A stretch of DNA of 43,437 nt from Litorilituus sp. (GTDB lineage: Bacteria > Pseudomonadota > Gammaproteobacteria > Enterobacterales > Alteromonadaceae): positions 1-43,437 of the forward strand of contig JASMAS010000001.1 in assembly GCA_030754235.1 (NCBI GenBank), written 5' to 3'. Position numbers and translations under genes: made by a program. The notes below the pieces were generated by a model. That model saw only the letters and a program-made list of their open reading frames with translations, did not search any database and had not been told where the DNA came from. Positions 25,106 through 33,403 of the stretch are shown piece by piece (positions within the stretch are counted from its first letter, which is position 1; every line of letters begins with the position of its first letter).

Positions 25106-26104
25106 ATGCACATTGCTCCTCCTTACCTATTATTTATCGGTGATGCAACCGACCAACTTTCAATAAAAATGGCAAGAGGAGCAGCCGACTGGTGCCCAGA
25201 ACTTTGTATTGGTGAGTACAGTGTGTCAGGTTGCACCGTTACAACAGGCATCCCTAAAATGGACATAGCCACAGCAGCAAAAAATGGTGCTAAATCTTTC
25301 GTTTTAGGCTTTGCTAATAGTGGCGGTATTCTTGATGAAAAATGGCTAGTGTATATTTTCGAAGCCATGGATAACGGTATGGATATCGTCAGTGGTTTAC
25401 ATGACAAACTCACTGATTTTCCGGAAATTGTTGAAAAATCGATTCAAACAAACCAGCAACTTTTAGATATTCGCCATCCTAGCGCAGAGTTTGTTACTGG
25501 GACAGGAGTTAAACGCCAAGGTAAACGTTTACTTACCGTAGGTACTGACTGTTCTGTAGGCAAAATGTATACTTCACTAAGTTTGGTTAACTCAATGAAA
25601 AAGTACTATCTTGATGTTGATTTTAGAGCTACTGGCCAATGCGGTATTCTCATTGCAGGTAGCGGTATTGCAATAGATTGTGTTATTTCAGATTTTTTAT
25701 CAGGTGCCTCTGAGTCGTTATCACCTGATAACAATAAAGCACATTGGGATGTGATTGAAGGACAAGGTTCTCTTTCTCATCCAGCTTTTGCAGGGGTTAG
25801 TTTAGGGTTACTTCATGGCTCTCAACCCGATGCTTTGGTTATTTGCCATGACTTAAATCGTACTCATATGAGAGGGCTACCTAACAGCCAATTTCCTAGC
25901 ATCGAAACAACGATTGCTCTCAACTTACAAGCGGCAAAACTAACTAATCCAAATGTAAAAGTAGTTGGCATTGCAGTAAATACCTCAAGTGTTAGTAAAG
26001 AGGAAGGACAACATATTTGTGCACAACTTAGTGAGCAATTCTCGCTTCCTTGCGTAGATCCTTTACGTGACAGTACAGACTGTATAGTAGCAACACTTGT
26101 TTAG
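25106..26104 (+). CDS. dgcN: DgcN, D-glutamate N-acetyltransferase (DUF1611)
   Basis: DUF1611 protein of 332 residues. An N-terminal Rossmann-like domain (about 1-135) precedes a P-loop domain with LLTVGTDCSVGKMYTSLSL, where Gly146 to Lys153 forms the nucleotide-binding loop. DgcN acetylates D-glutamate in the pathway described from marine Pseudoalteromonas; earlier annotations call this family EgtB-like or NAD-dependent epimerase-like without proof. AGGAATATCACT precedes the ATG. It is followed after 8 bases by dgcA, whose ribosome site overlaps the dgcN stop. Confidence 0.85.
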   Translation: MHIAPPYLLFIGDATDQLSIKMARGAADWCPELCIGEYSVSGCTVTTGIPKMDIATAAKNGAKSFVLGFANSGGILDEKWLVYIFEAMDNGMDIVSGLHDKLTDFPEIVEKSIQTNQQLLDIRHPSAEFVTGTGVKRQGKRLLTVGTDCSVGKMYTSLSLVNSMKKYYLDVDFRATGQCGILIAGSGIAIDCVISDFLSGASESLSPDNNKAHWDVIEGQGSLSHPAFAGVSLGLLHGSQPDALVICHDLNRTHMRGLPNSQFPSIETTIALNLQAAKLTNPNVKVVGIAVNTSSVSKEEGQHICAQLSEQFSLPCVDPLRDSTDCIVATLV

Positions 26105-26112
26105 GTAACATC

Positions 26113-27162
26113 ATGACAACAACCAAACAAACGAAATCACAATTACCGCTAACAATGAAGGTTTTTAACCAGCAATTGCCATTAAAGCATGTTTTTCGCA
26201 TTGCACGAGGAGAAAAAACGCAGGCTGATGTCATTGTGGTATTAATCAGCGACGGCGAAAATACAGGCTGGGCAGAAGCTGTGCCTTATGCGCGCTATCA
26301 AGAATCTGTTGAAAGCGTTACAAAGCAAATTAACTCACTAACTGATAAGTTACCTGGTGGAGTGTTAACAACTGATAATATTGCAGAGCATATTGCTAAG
26401 CTACCAGCCGGTGCTGCACGCAATGCTTGCGATTGTGCATGGTGGGATTTACAAGCAAAGCAAACGAAAACCTCAGTAGCACAACTACTTAATCTCGATC
26501 CAGCACAAGCCTGCATTACCGCACAAACACTAAGTATTGACTCACCTAACAAAATGGCAAAAGCCGTTACTGCGCTTAACAGCCCGCCGCTGGTAAAGGT
26601 GAAGCTGGACAATCAAGACATCATAGAAAAGATGACAGCGATAAAACAAGCAGCACCAAGTAGCCAGTTCATCGTCGACGCGAATGAAGGTTGGAGCATT
26701 AACGACCTTAAAGCGTGTTGTCAGCAGCTTAAAGCGCTTAACGTAGTATTAATTGAGCAGCCTTTACCTGCCGGTCAAGATCAGGAGCTCATTCATTTCA
26801 ACTCACCGATACCATTATGTGCCGATGAATCTTGCCATACCCGTAATGAACTAGATTATCTAAAAGGTCGATATCAAGTGATCAACATTAAACTTGACAA
26901 AACAGGAGGGTTAACTGAAGCGGCTCTCCTAGCCCAAGAAGCAAAAGCACAAGGGTTTGAGCTAATGTTAGGCTGTATGGTTGCTAGCTCATTGGCCATG
27001 GCTCCATTAGGACTTTTGGTCAATAAAGCTAAATTTGTAGATTTAGACGGCCCGCTATTAATTCGTAAAGACCGCATGTATGGCTTTGAATTTAATCAAG
27101 GGGTTATGCAACCATTATCTGCCAAGCTGTGGGGGGGAATAAATATCTGGAGTGAAGAATAA
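26113..27162 (+). CDS. dgcA: DgcA, N-acetyl-D-glutamate racemase (enolase superfamily)
   Basis: Enolase-superfamily epimerase of 349 residues related to L-Ala-D/L-Glu epimerase. The barrel carries the acid/base KxK (Lys162, Lys164 in VKVKLD), metal ligands Asp189 (VDANEG), Glu215 (IEQPLP) and Asp238 (CADES), and the second catalytic Lys260 (INIKLDKTGG). With DgcN it should turn D-Glu via N-acetyl-D-Glu into N-acetyl-L-Glu, which enters arginine synthesis or is deacetylated to L-Glu. The operon dgcN-dgcA is closed by a strong terminator. An alternative reading as a dipeptide epimerase is less likely given the tight pairing with dgcN. Confidence 0.88.
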   Translation: MTTTKQTKSQLPLTMKVFNQQLPLKHVFRIARGEKTQADVIVVLISDGENTGWAEAVPYARYQESVESVTKQINSLTDKLPGGVLTTDNIAEHIAKLPAGAARNACDCAWWDLQAKQTKTSVAQLLNLDPAQACITAQTLSIDSPNKMAKAVTALNSPPLVKVKLDNQDIIEKMTAIKQAAPSSQFIVDANEGWSINDLKACCQQLKALNVVLIEQPLPAGQDQELIHFNSPIPLCADESCHTRNELDYLKGRYQVINIKLDKTGGLTEAALLAQEAKAQGFELMLGCMVASSLAMAPLGLLVNKAKFVDLDGPLLIRKDRMYGFEFNQGVMQPLSAKLWGGINIWSEE

Positions 27163-27193
27163 CTTTCTCTTAACTTTTTTAAGACTTTGTCTT

Positions 27194-27217
27194 GCCCTGC
27201 TCGCAGGGCTTTTTTTT
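27194..27217 (+). terminator. Terminator of dgcN-dgcA
   Basis: GCCCTG and CAGGGC around CTCG, followed by eight T. Confidence 0.92.
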
Positions 27218-27301
27218 ATTCATCTTATCTCGTTAATTTTCATCTAAAAAATAATAGCAATGACACCTATATTGCTGATAACTTTAGCACAGAAAAAGCA
27301 C

Positions 27302-27763
27302 TTAACTCACACCTAAGTAATCAATAATATTTGCTTTTGTTTGCTCTATTTTATTGACATCACTTAGAATCACTAAAATAGTATTATCACTAGCCATACA
27401 AGCTAAAACACCAGCATCTTCACACATATCCTCAATCATTTTAGCAATAAGCGTTGCTGCTCCAATCACAGTTTTAATAATTATTTGAATATTATTGTGC
27501 TTTACATCAAGCACAACTGAATCAATAGCTTGTTGTCCTCTTGGAATGTAGTGTTTTTCAGCTAAGCGATAAACAATTTTATTATGATGATTGCGAACTT
27601 TTATCGCGCCAACCTTCTGAAGCAAACGCGAAATTCGAGTTTGAGTGATATTTTCAAAACCACGCAAAGATAAAGCACGTGCGAGTTGTTGTTGAGTTCC
27701 AAAGCACTGCTCTTGCAACAACGATTTAAATGTATCGAGTAAATCAGACTCTATAACTTTCAT
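27302..27763 (-). CDS. ArgR-family regulator, paralogue
   Basis: Regulator of 153 residues. The N-terminal winged helix (about 5-70) contains the recognition segment ITQTRISRLLQKVGAIKVR; the C-terminal oligomerisation and ligand domain has IGAATLIAKMIEDMCEDAGV. ArgR proteins bind arginine with a GDDT motif; here the segment reads ASDNT, so ligand preference may have changed. The housekeeping argR is normally beside mdh, not in such a locus, so this is probably a specialised second copy linked to D-Glu, N-acetyl-Glu or arginine supply. It follows the CapA-like gene by about 73 bases on the same strand and faces dgcA. Confidence 0.85.
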   Translation of the reverse strand: MKVIESDLLDTFKSLLQEQCFGTQQQLARALSLRGFENITQTRISRLLQKVGAIKVRNHHNKIVYRLAEKHYIPRGQQAIDSVVLDVKHNNIQIIIKTVIGAATLIAKMIEDMCEDAGVLACMASDNTILVILSDVNKIEQTKANIIDYLGVS

Positions 27764-27836
27764 TTATTGCACCAATAAAGCTAATTTAAAAATTTTTCAA
27801 TGGCTAGGAACATAGACAACAGTAATAATAAACATG

Positions 27837-29906
27837 CTAAAATTTAACAATAATCGGCGCAGTAACGTGTGTATCAACCCCAATATAAGCGGCTTGATGA
27901 CTCAAGGTATTATACAGATTAGGTATTTGATTTTTGCTGTATGCGCTTTGCCATTCAATTAAAGCAAAGTCGTCAATGTTTAACGAGCTACTCTCGCCGT
28001 TTTGCAATTGAATTTCAGCAATGACACGATAACTTTTATAACCAACTCGTGGTGAGTTAAAGTTAACTTCAATATTTTGCCAACCAGATTGCCCCTTTAA
28101 ATTAACGGTTTCAATATGATGCTTTTTACCGTTATTAAATGCGTCAAATAGTTTTTGTCGTTTTTTCCTTCCTTGCCAATAAAATGTTATCTTCACTGCT
28201 TTATTTGTACTGAACTTACCTTTAACAGTCATAGCACTGCTTGGGTTATACACCCGTTTGAAGCTTTGCATACCGAAGGTACTGATAATATTTTTTTGCA
28301 GAGTAATGCCAAGGCTACGTTGGCCACTTGCGCCAAAGTTATTTAATTTTGTTGTTAAGCGATCAAATACCCAACCTCGTTCAGGGCTATTAAATGTAGC
28401 AAAACTTTCAAAGTCACTGCCATTAATTAAATTAGTGCCTAATCGATACCTACTTTCTTTATTTGGCATCATTACGGCTTTAAGGCTTTGGTGCCATGGC
28501 AGTTGGTAAAGAGGTGTTACCTTTTCATCTTCAGCAAAAGTAATAGCGAAATGTGTTTTATTATTGCTCTTATGGTTTGAGTTCGCTTGTTCATCTATGC
28601 GGATAACACCATGTCCGCCTGAGTGAGAAATAAGGGTATTTCGTTGCTTAGATAGCTCGGTTAAACGCTTCATCACAGTATATCGATGCATACCAGTTGC
28701 TGGCGTAGGCTTATAACCTTTAACATAAAGTGGTACTATTTCTGCTCGATGAAATTTACCATCATCTAACCAGACATAAAGGATCAAACTATGTTGTGTT
28801 GCACTAAAGTTTTGATCAAAAATAAAATTTCCCATGGAGTAAGCAATTAACTTGTTATTGTATAATTCTATTCCCTGAGCAACATGTGGATGATGGGCAA
28901 TAGCAAGAGAAGCACCAGCATCAAGAGCTGATTTTAGCCGTTGCTCTGTTACTCCTGTAGGGTTATTTGCGTACTCTTGGCTGCCATGGTATTGCACAAT
29001 AGTGACATAGTCTTTAGTTACCTGTTTAGTCACAGAAGTTAAAATATTATCCATAGAGCCGTAAGCAGCGCCCCCATGTTGACTATTGGCTGTTTGCGTT
29101 GGATTGCCACTTCCCTCCCAACCAACATAACCAAGCATGGCTAAATTAGTATTATTCACTGTAGTTTTGTGAGCTTTCAATGCTGATGCTTGATTTTTTC
29201 CTGCACCCGAATAAGCTAAAGCGCTCTCATTTAAATAGGCTAAAGTTGACTCTAAGCCTGAGTCCATATAATCATAGGTATGATTATTTCCCAATGACAC
29301 ATAATCAACACCCGCCCAAGCTAGCGCAGCTAAAGTTTCAGGCTGAGAGAAAAAAGTGACTGACTTAGGAGCACGCTCAGCTGGTTTCATATCGGCAATT
29401 TGAGTCTCCAAATTAACCAACGCATAATCAGCAATGCTCATATACGGTTTGATATATCGCACAATAGATTTACTGTCAGATAGCTTATTTTCAGGATGAA
29501 TTAACACCTCATCACCAAAATAAGGTTTATAGTACCTACGCCCCATCATGACATCTCCGCCAAATGCTAACATAATGCGATTATCAGCTTTCTGCACAAG
29601 AGTGATATCTGCTATTTTAGCTGACTGTTGCTGTAGCTCGAAGTGGCTAAAAGTTTGTAATGCTCGATAGTACCCCCCCTTCGACAGTTTTAGTTGATAG
29701 ATATCATTAATAGGCACGTTTAATGTAAATTGGCCAAGATTGTTGGTTTTTGTTTTAACGTTATTAACAATAATATACACATTTTCTAGAGCAAGTCCCT
29801 GTTCGTTAACAACATTGCCTGTTATCGAAAAGGGAGAAAAAGCAAACAAAAAGCTACTTTTGAGCAGCATAAACATAAAACTAAGACGAAAACTAAGGCG
29901 TAGCAT
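27837..29906 (-). CDS. CapA/PGA_cap-type protein with N- and C-terminal beta domains
   Basis: Exported protein of 689 residues. A hydrophobic N-terminus (to about 24) is followed by a carboxypeptidase-regulatory-like beta domain (about 26-108, FSITGNVVNEQGLALENVYI). The PGA_cap domain spans about 112-370 with LAFGGDVMMGRRYY, LVNLETQI, VSLGNNHTYDYMDSGL, VQYHGSQEY, IAHHPHVAQGIE and YSMGNFIFDQ, the metallophosphatase-like core of proteins linked to poly-gamma-glutamate capsules. The last 200 residues (from GSDFESFATFNSPERGW) look like a beta-sandwich binding module. Whether it builds, anchors or cleaves a glutamyl polymer cannot be told; no capB/capC is nearby. It is followed by the ArgR paralogue. 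The ATG at 29906 is preceded by a GTG in frame. Confidence 0.82.
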   Translation of the reverse strand: MLRLSFRLSFMFMLLKSSFLFAFSPFSITGNVVNEQGLALENVYIIVNNVKTKTNNLGQFTLNVPINDIYQLKLSKGGYYRALQTFSHFELQQQSAKIADITLVQKADNRIMLAFGGDVMMGRRYYKPYFGDEVLIHPENKLSDSKSIVRYIKPYMSIADYALVNLETQIADMKPAERAPKSVTFFSQPETLAALAWAGVDYVSLGNNHTYDYMDSGLESTLAYLNESALAYSGAGKNQASALKAHKTTVNNTNLAMLGYVGWEGSGNPTQTANSQHGGAAYGSMDNILTSVTKQVTKDYVTIVQYHGSQEYANNPTGVTEQRLKSALDAGASLAIAHHPHVAQGIELYNNKLIAYSMGNFIFDQNFSATQHSLILYVWLDDGKFHRAEIVPLYVKGYKPTPATGMHRYTVMKRLTELSKQRNTLISHSGGHGVIRIDEQANSNHKSNNKTHFAITFAEDEKVTPLYQLPWHQSLKAVMMPNKESRYRLGTNLINGSDFESFATFNSPERGWVFDRLTTKLNNFGASGQRSLGITLQKNIISTFGMQSFKRVYNPSSAMTVKGKFSTNKAVKITFYWQGRKKRQKLFDAFNNGKKHHIETVNLKGQSGWQNIEVNFNSPRVGYKSYRVIAEIQLQNGESSSLNIDDFALIEWQSAYSKNQIPNLYNTLSHQAAYIGVDTHVTAPIIVKF

Positions 29907-29984
29907 CACTAATCCAACACTAAATTATTTTAGTCAGTATATATTTTTCTCAAGACAGTTTTTATTCTAAATTAAAGGGGAGCC

Positions 29985-29999
29985 ATAACCTAAGGGCAT
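29985..29999. promoter_or_regulatory. Weak match to the ATAACC-N3-GGTTAT operator
   Basis: ATAACC-TAA-GGGCAT: left arm perfect, right arm 4 of 6. It lies about 80 bases before the CapA-like gene. Suggestive only. Confidence 0.3.
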
Positions 30000-30161
30000 A
30001 GGTTTGTCGTGAGTAAAATTAAGCGGAAGAAAATTTATTTGTCAGGCTTTAAGCATCATTTTTTTGTCAGCAAAATTTTCCATTAATCATCGAGGTGCTA
30101 GCTAATAGGCTATAAAGAGTCTGCGGTATTTTGGCATAACGATGCTATTCAGCAACTAAAA

Positions 30162-30190
30162 GAAAACCCTAACCAAAGGATAAGGTTTTC
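30162..30190 (-). terminator. Imperfect hairpin downstream of the small outer-membrane protein gene
   Basis: GAAAACC and GGTTTTC close a stem that continues with two mismatches to a 3-base loop, followed on the minus strand by TTTT. It lies about 110 bases past the barrel-protein stop. The rest of 29907-30300 shows no gene. Confidence 0.4.
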
Positions 30191-30300
30191 CATGCGTTAC
30201 CAAGGAGTAGCGCTGATAAAAGCGCCTAAACACAGTGGTCTATTTTTTTCAAATTTGAGTAACTATCCTTGTTAACTTTTTGTAGGAATATCACAGAGAA

Positions 30301-30981
30301 TTAGAAAGTGTATTGAATATAGGCACCTAGGGTATAATATTCGTCAGCGTTTCTGTATTTAACGTTTGTAGATAGATTGTCTGTGAATGCATAGCTGAGC
30401 TCAGCTAGGTAGACTAGATTGTTTTCACTTTCTTGATCTTGAATTCTCTCAAAACCAAGGCCTAATCTAGTTGTAACGTTACCAAAAGTCTTGTTGTGAA
30501 CAGCCTCTATTGTAAACAAGTCAGACGTACTGTTCTCGTTATATACCTTTGAGAAATCATCTACATCTCCGTATACACTCTCATACTTGTAGCGAACAGC
30601 TACTTTATTTTTTACTTTAAAATTTGTGTAGGAGCCAACTATATCAATAGTGGAAGTTTCACTAATATTAAAAATCTTACCTATACCTATTTCAGTTTGG
30701 GAAAATGAGAGGGTATATTTTTCATTCTCAGTTTGCTTGTAGTAGGCGTCCTCATATAAATTTGAATTTTCAAAACTATCGTCGCTTGTGTGATATCCAG
30801 CAGTAATGTAGAAACTATCAAAATTTTTATTGATTGCAACCCCGTAACCAGAGGGTTTGATCACACTCATTCCATCAATTTTTAATGTGTTATAACCAAC
30901 CTCTACATAGTCGGTTGGTGATGCAATAGCACCTGATGTTGCAATTAAGGCGATTAGTGGTGGTATATAGCTAAGTTTCAT
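30301..30981 (-). CDS. Small outer-membrane beta-barrel protein
   Basis: A 226-residue protein with a signal peptide ending near AIASP. The mature part alternates polar and hydrophobic residues in strand-length blocks (YVEVGYN, FYITAGYHT, YTLSFSQTEIGIG, LGAYIQYTF) and ends in Phe, the BAM-recognition signature of outer-membrane barrels. An eight- to ten-stranded barrel of OmpX/OmpW-like size is likely. AAAGGAAAT lies before two adjacent ATGs; the second has better spacing. It diverges from the response regulator gene, so it may be a target of that two-component system. Function unknown. Confidence 0.7.
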   Translation of the reverse strand: MKLSYIPPLIALIATSGAIASPTDYVEVGYNTLKIDGMSVIKPSGYGVAINKNFDSFYITAGYHTSDDSFENSNLYEDAYYKQTENEKYTLSFSQTEIGIGKIFNISETSTIDIVGSYTNFKVKNKVAVRYKYESVYGDVDDFSKVYNENSTSDLFTIEAVHNKTFGNVTTRLGLGFERIQDQESENNLVYLAELSYAFTDNLSTNVKYRNADEYYTLGAYIQYTF

Positions 30982-31152
30982 CATATTTCCTTTATTTATT
31001 GATTTTTTTTCAAGCCGAGCATTTTAATGATAATTTATTAGTAAGCAAGTGATTAATTTACTTGAATTTTTAATAGTGCGGGGTGTTTTGACTCTTGTAT
31101 TTCTATGTTGATTTAAATAGATTACACTTTGATATTTTATCGAGAAAACGTT

Positions 31153-31839
31153 ATGCATGGCATTCACATTTTATTAATTGAAGATGATCATACGCTTAAT
31201 AAGCAACTTACAGAGTTGTTAAAATCAAAAGGCTACCAGGTTGAACAGTGCTTTGATGGTGAACAAGGCTTGTTACGTGCGGCTTCTTTACAACATCAGT
31301 TAATTCTGCTCGATGTAATGCTTCCAGAACGTGACGGTTTTTCATTGTTAAAAATATTAAGAAAATCATGTCAAACTCCGGTGATTATGGTGACCGCTAA
31401 GGGGGCAGAACAAGAAAAAATAAAAGGATTTAGTCAAGGAGCTGATGATTATGTCGCAAAACCATTTAATACCGATGAGCTATTGCTCCGTATTGAAGCG
31501 TTATTACGCCGTAGCCAACACATGCAAAAGGATGTATCAGCCAAAGAAATAAATTTAGAGCGTTTAACGCTTAACAATAGCACGCAAACAGTGACTGTTG
31601 ATAATAACTCATTAGAGTTCACCCCTATTCAATTTAAATTAATATGGGAGTTAGTGCAAAATCGCGGGGAAGTTTTGAGTAAAGCCTATTTATATCAACG
31701 TGTATTAAATCGAAGTATGACCGCTTATGATCGCAGTATTGATATGCACTTAAGTCGTGTTCGGCGCAAACTTAACGATGCGAACTGGCAAGGTGACCGC
31801 CTTCAAACAAGCCATGGAAAAGGGTATTGTTTTCTATGA
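31153..31839 (+). CDS. OmpR-family response regulator
   Basis: Two-component regulator of 228 residues. The receiver domain (about 3-118) has the acidic pair Asp11-Asp12, phospho-acceptor Asp54 (LLDVMLPERDG), Thr in MVTAKG and Lys in VAKPFNTDELL. The winged-helix DNA-binding domain (about 130-228) has FTPIQFKLIWELVQNRGEVLSK and YDRSIDMHLSRVRRKL. The chosen ATG has GAGAAA upstream; an in-frame Met eight codons earlier lacks a site. The stop overlaps the kinase start as ATGA. It resembles CpxR/RstA-type regulators; the signal is unknown. Confidence 0.93.
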   Translation: MHGIHILLIEDDHTLNKQLTELLKSKGYQVEQCFDGEQGLLRAASLQHQLILLDVMLPERDGFSLLKILRKSCQTPVIMVTAKGAEQEKIKGFSQGADDYVAKPFNTDELLLRIEALLRRSQHMQKDVSAKEINLERLTLNNSTQTVTVDNNSLEFTPIQFKLIWELVQNRGEVLSKAYLYQRVLNRSMTAYDRSIDMHLSRVRRKLNDANWQGDRLQTSHGKGYCFL

Positions 31840-33176
31840 AAAAAACCTTGTTTTGGAAGTTCTGTTTAATATTGGCAACAGGAGTAGTCTCCTTATTTTA
31901 TGTGATCAATTTGCTAACAACTCAAACAGAAAATGGTATGAGTATGATTTCACAACAGGATAAAGACACCTTAATTGGCTGGGGAAAAAACGCAGAGCAA
32001 CTCTATATTAACAATGATATTGCAGCACTAGAGTTATGGTTAGCTAATTTACAAAAGCAAGAAAACACTTGGATTTCTGTGGCTAAATACCAAGTGGGTT
32101 TAGTTGCGGGCAACCAATTCAATGATACTTATCAAAAAGGCTATTTATTAGGACGCAATGTCGAGTGGAAAATACATTTATATTTTCACGAAAACCCTGT
32201 GATGGAGATTCCGTTTCAAAATAAGCAGGTAAGCTTTTTAATCAAGCTCCCTGATAGAATGCGCCCTGGGGTTTATTGGCTCCATACTAAGATAGTTTTT
32301 CAAATAATATTACCTGCTATTTTATTAGCCTTACTTTCTTTTGTCTTATATTTACATATATTAAAGCCCATGAAGCAATTAAAACTAGCCACAATGAACT
32401 TTAGCAAAGGGGTTTTTGATATTAGAGCAAAAAAACTTATGGGTAACAGAAATGATGAGTTTTCTGAGTTAGCTGTTGCTTTTGATAAAATGGCAACACA
32501 CATAGGAGATCAAATTATCAGCCAACGTCAACTCATTGCTGATCTTTCCCATGAACTTAGAACACCATTAACTCGATTAGATATTGCTTTAGGTGTGGTC
32601 AAAGAAACGAGTAGCTACAATGAAAACATTGAGCGAATTTCTCATGAATCAATACATATTCGTAAGCTCGTTGAAGATACGTTGACCTTAGCTTGGCTAG
32701 AAAATGAAAAGCCAGATTTGCAACAAGAAAATGTTGAATTAATTGATTTACTTGATGTACTAATAGATGATGCAATTTTTGAGTTTCCGGATAAAGAAAT
32801 TATTTGTCAGGCGCCCAGTAACGCCTTAATTGCTAATTCAAGTCACAGAGCAGCCGGACAAGCATTGGAAAATGTCTTGAGAAATGCGTTAAGGTACACA
32901 CCAACAAAGCAACATATTAGAGTGAATGTTGTCGAACAAAAAAATCACATTATAGTTAATATTATCGATCATGGACCCGGTGTTCCAGAGCAATTTCTTG
33001 ATACAATATTTAAACCATTTTTCAGAGTAGATAAATCTCGTACCATGAAAGGCAAAAGTTTTGGCTTAGGGTTAGCCCTTGCGAGGCGACAATTAGCAAC
33101 AATTAGGGCAACAATTAAAGCATATAATATTGCAGGTAGTGGTTTATCTATGAAAATTACTTTTCCAAAAAGTTAA
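31836..33176 (+). CDS. Sensor histidine kinase, partner of the upstream regulator
   Basis: Membrane kinase of 446 residues. Membrane spans at about 7-27 and 153-174 enclose a periplasmic sensor of about 125 residues without a recognised fold. HAMP follows (about 174-228), then the H-box DLSHELRTPLTR with His239, N-box ENVLRNALRYTP, G1 DHGPGVPE, F-box FKPFFRVDKSR and G2 GLGLALARRQL. Layout and H-box resemble CpxA/RstB/PfeS-like kinases. Four-base overlap with the regulator gene. The next gene downstream is an iron-type receptor on the opposite strand, so an envelope or metal signal is plausible but unproven. Confidence 0.93.
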   Translation: MKKTLFWKFCLILATGVVSLFYVINLLTTQTENGMSMISQQDKDTLIGWGKNAEQLYINNDIAALELWLANLQKQENTWISVAKYQVGLVAGNQFNDTYQKGYLLGRNVEWKIHLYFHENPVMEIPFQNKQVSFLIKLPDRMRPGVYWLHTKIVFQIILPAILLALLSFVLYLHILKPMKQLKLATMNFSKGVFDIRAKKLMGNRNDEFSELAVAFDKMATHIGDQIISQRQLIADLSHELRTPLTRLDIALGVVKETSSYNENIERISHESIHIRKLVEDTLTLAWLENEKPDLQQENVELIDLLDVLIDDAIFEFPDKEIICQAPSNALIANSSHRAAGQALENVLRNALRYTPTKQHIRVNVVEQKNHIIVNIIDHGPGVPEQFLDTIFKPFFRVDKSRTMKGKSFGLGLALARRQLATIRATIKAYNIAGSGLSMKITFPKS

Positions 33177-33192
33177 ACTTAATTTTACCGTA

Positions 33193-33281
33193 GTCAAGTT
33201 TCTGATAAGCACAACTTGTGTATATTAGTATTAAAAAGATTAGAGTTTACATTGTAAAATGTAACAAACATGAAAACACTT
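33193..33281 (+). repeat. Diverged copy of the leader before the second iron receptor
   Basis: Over about 89 bases this segment matches 38140-38228 at roughly three quarters of positions by eye, in the same orientation and with almost no gaps. Shared blocks include AGTATTAAAAA, TTTACATT, TGTAACAAA and AAAACACTT. The second copy directly precedes the Fur box of the receptor at 38293; here no receptor follows on this strand. Confidence 0.55.
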
Positions 33282-33354
33282 AGATGGAACGATTGATTAA
33301 CTTTAACACTAAGCACATTCATTAATGATATAACGCCTCAGTGACGTTGTACAA

Positions 33355-33395
33355 GTAGCCAAAACTTCCATAACTGAAAACGTTGGCTACTTTTT
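33355..33395 (+). terminator. Terminator between the kinase and the convergent receptor gene
   Basis: GTAGCCAA (33355-33362) and TTGGCTAC (33383-33390) followed by five T on the plus strand. Confidence 0.7.
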
Positions 33396-33403
33396 ATCAC
33401 ACT

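Noticed and set aside
27764-27836. ArgR autoregulatory box before the ArgR paralogue
   Set aside because: Only a vague TGAAAAATTTTTAAAT stretch is present; not enough to call.
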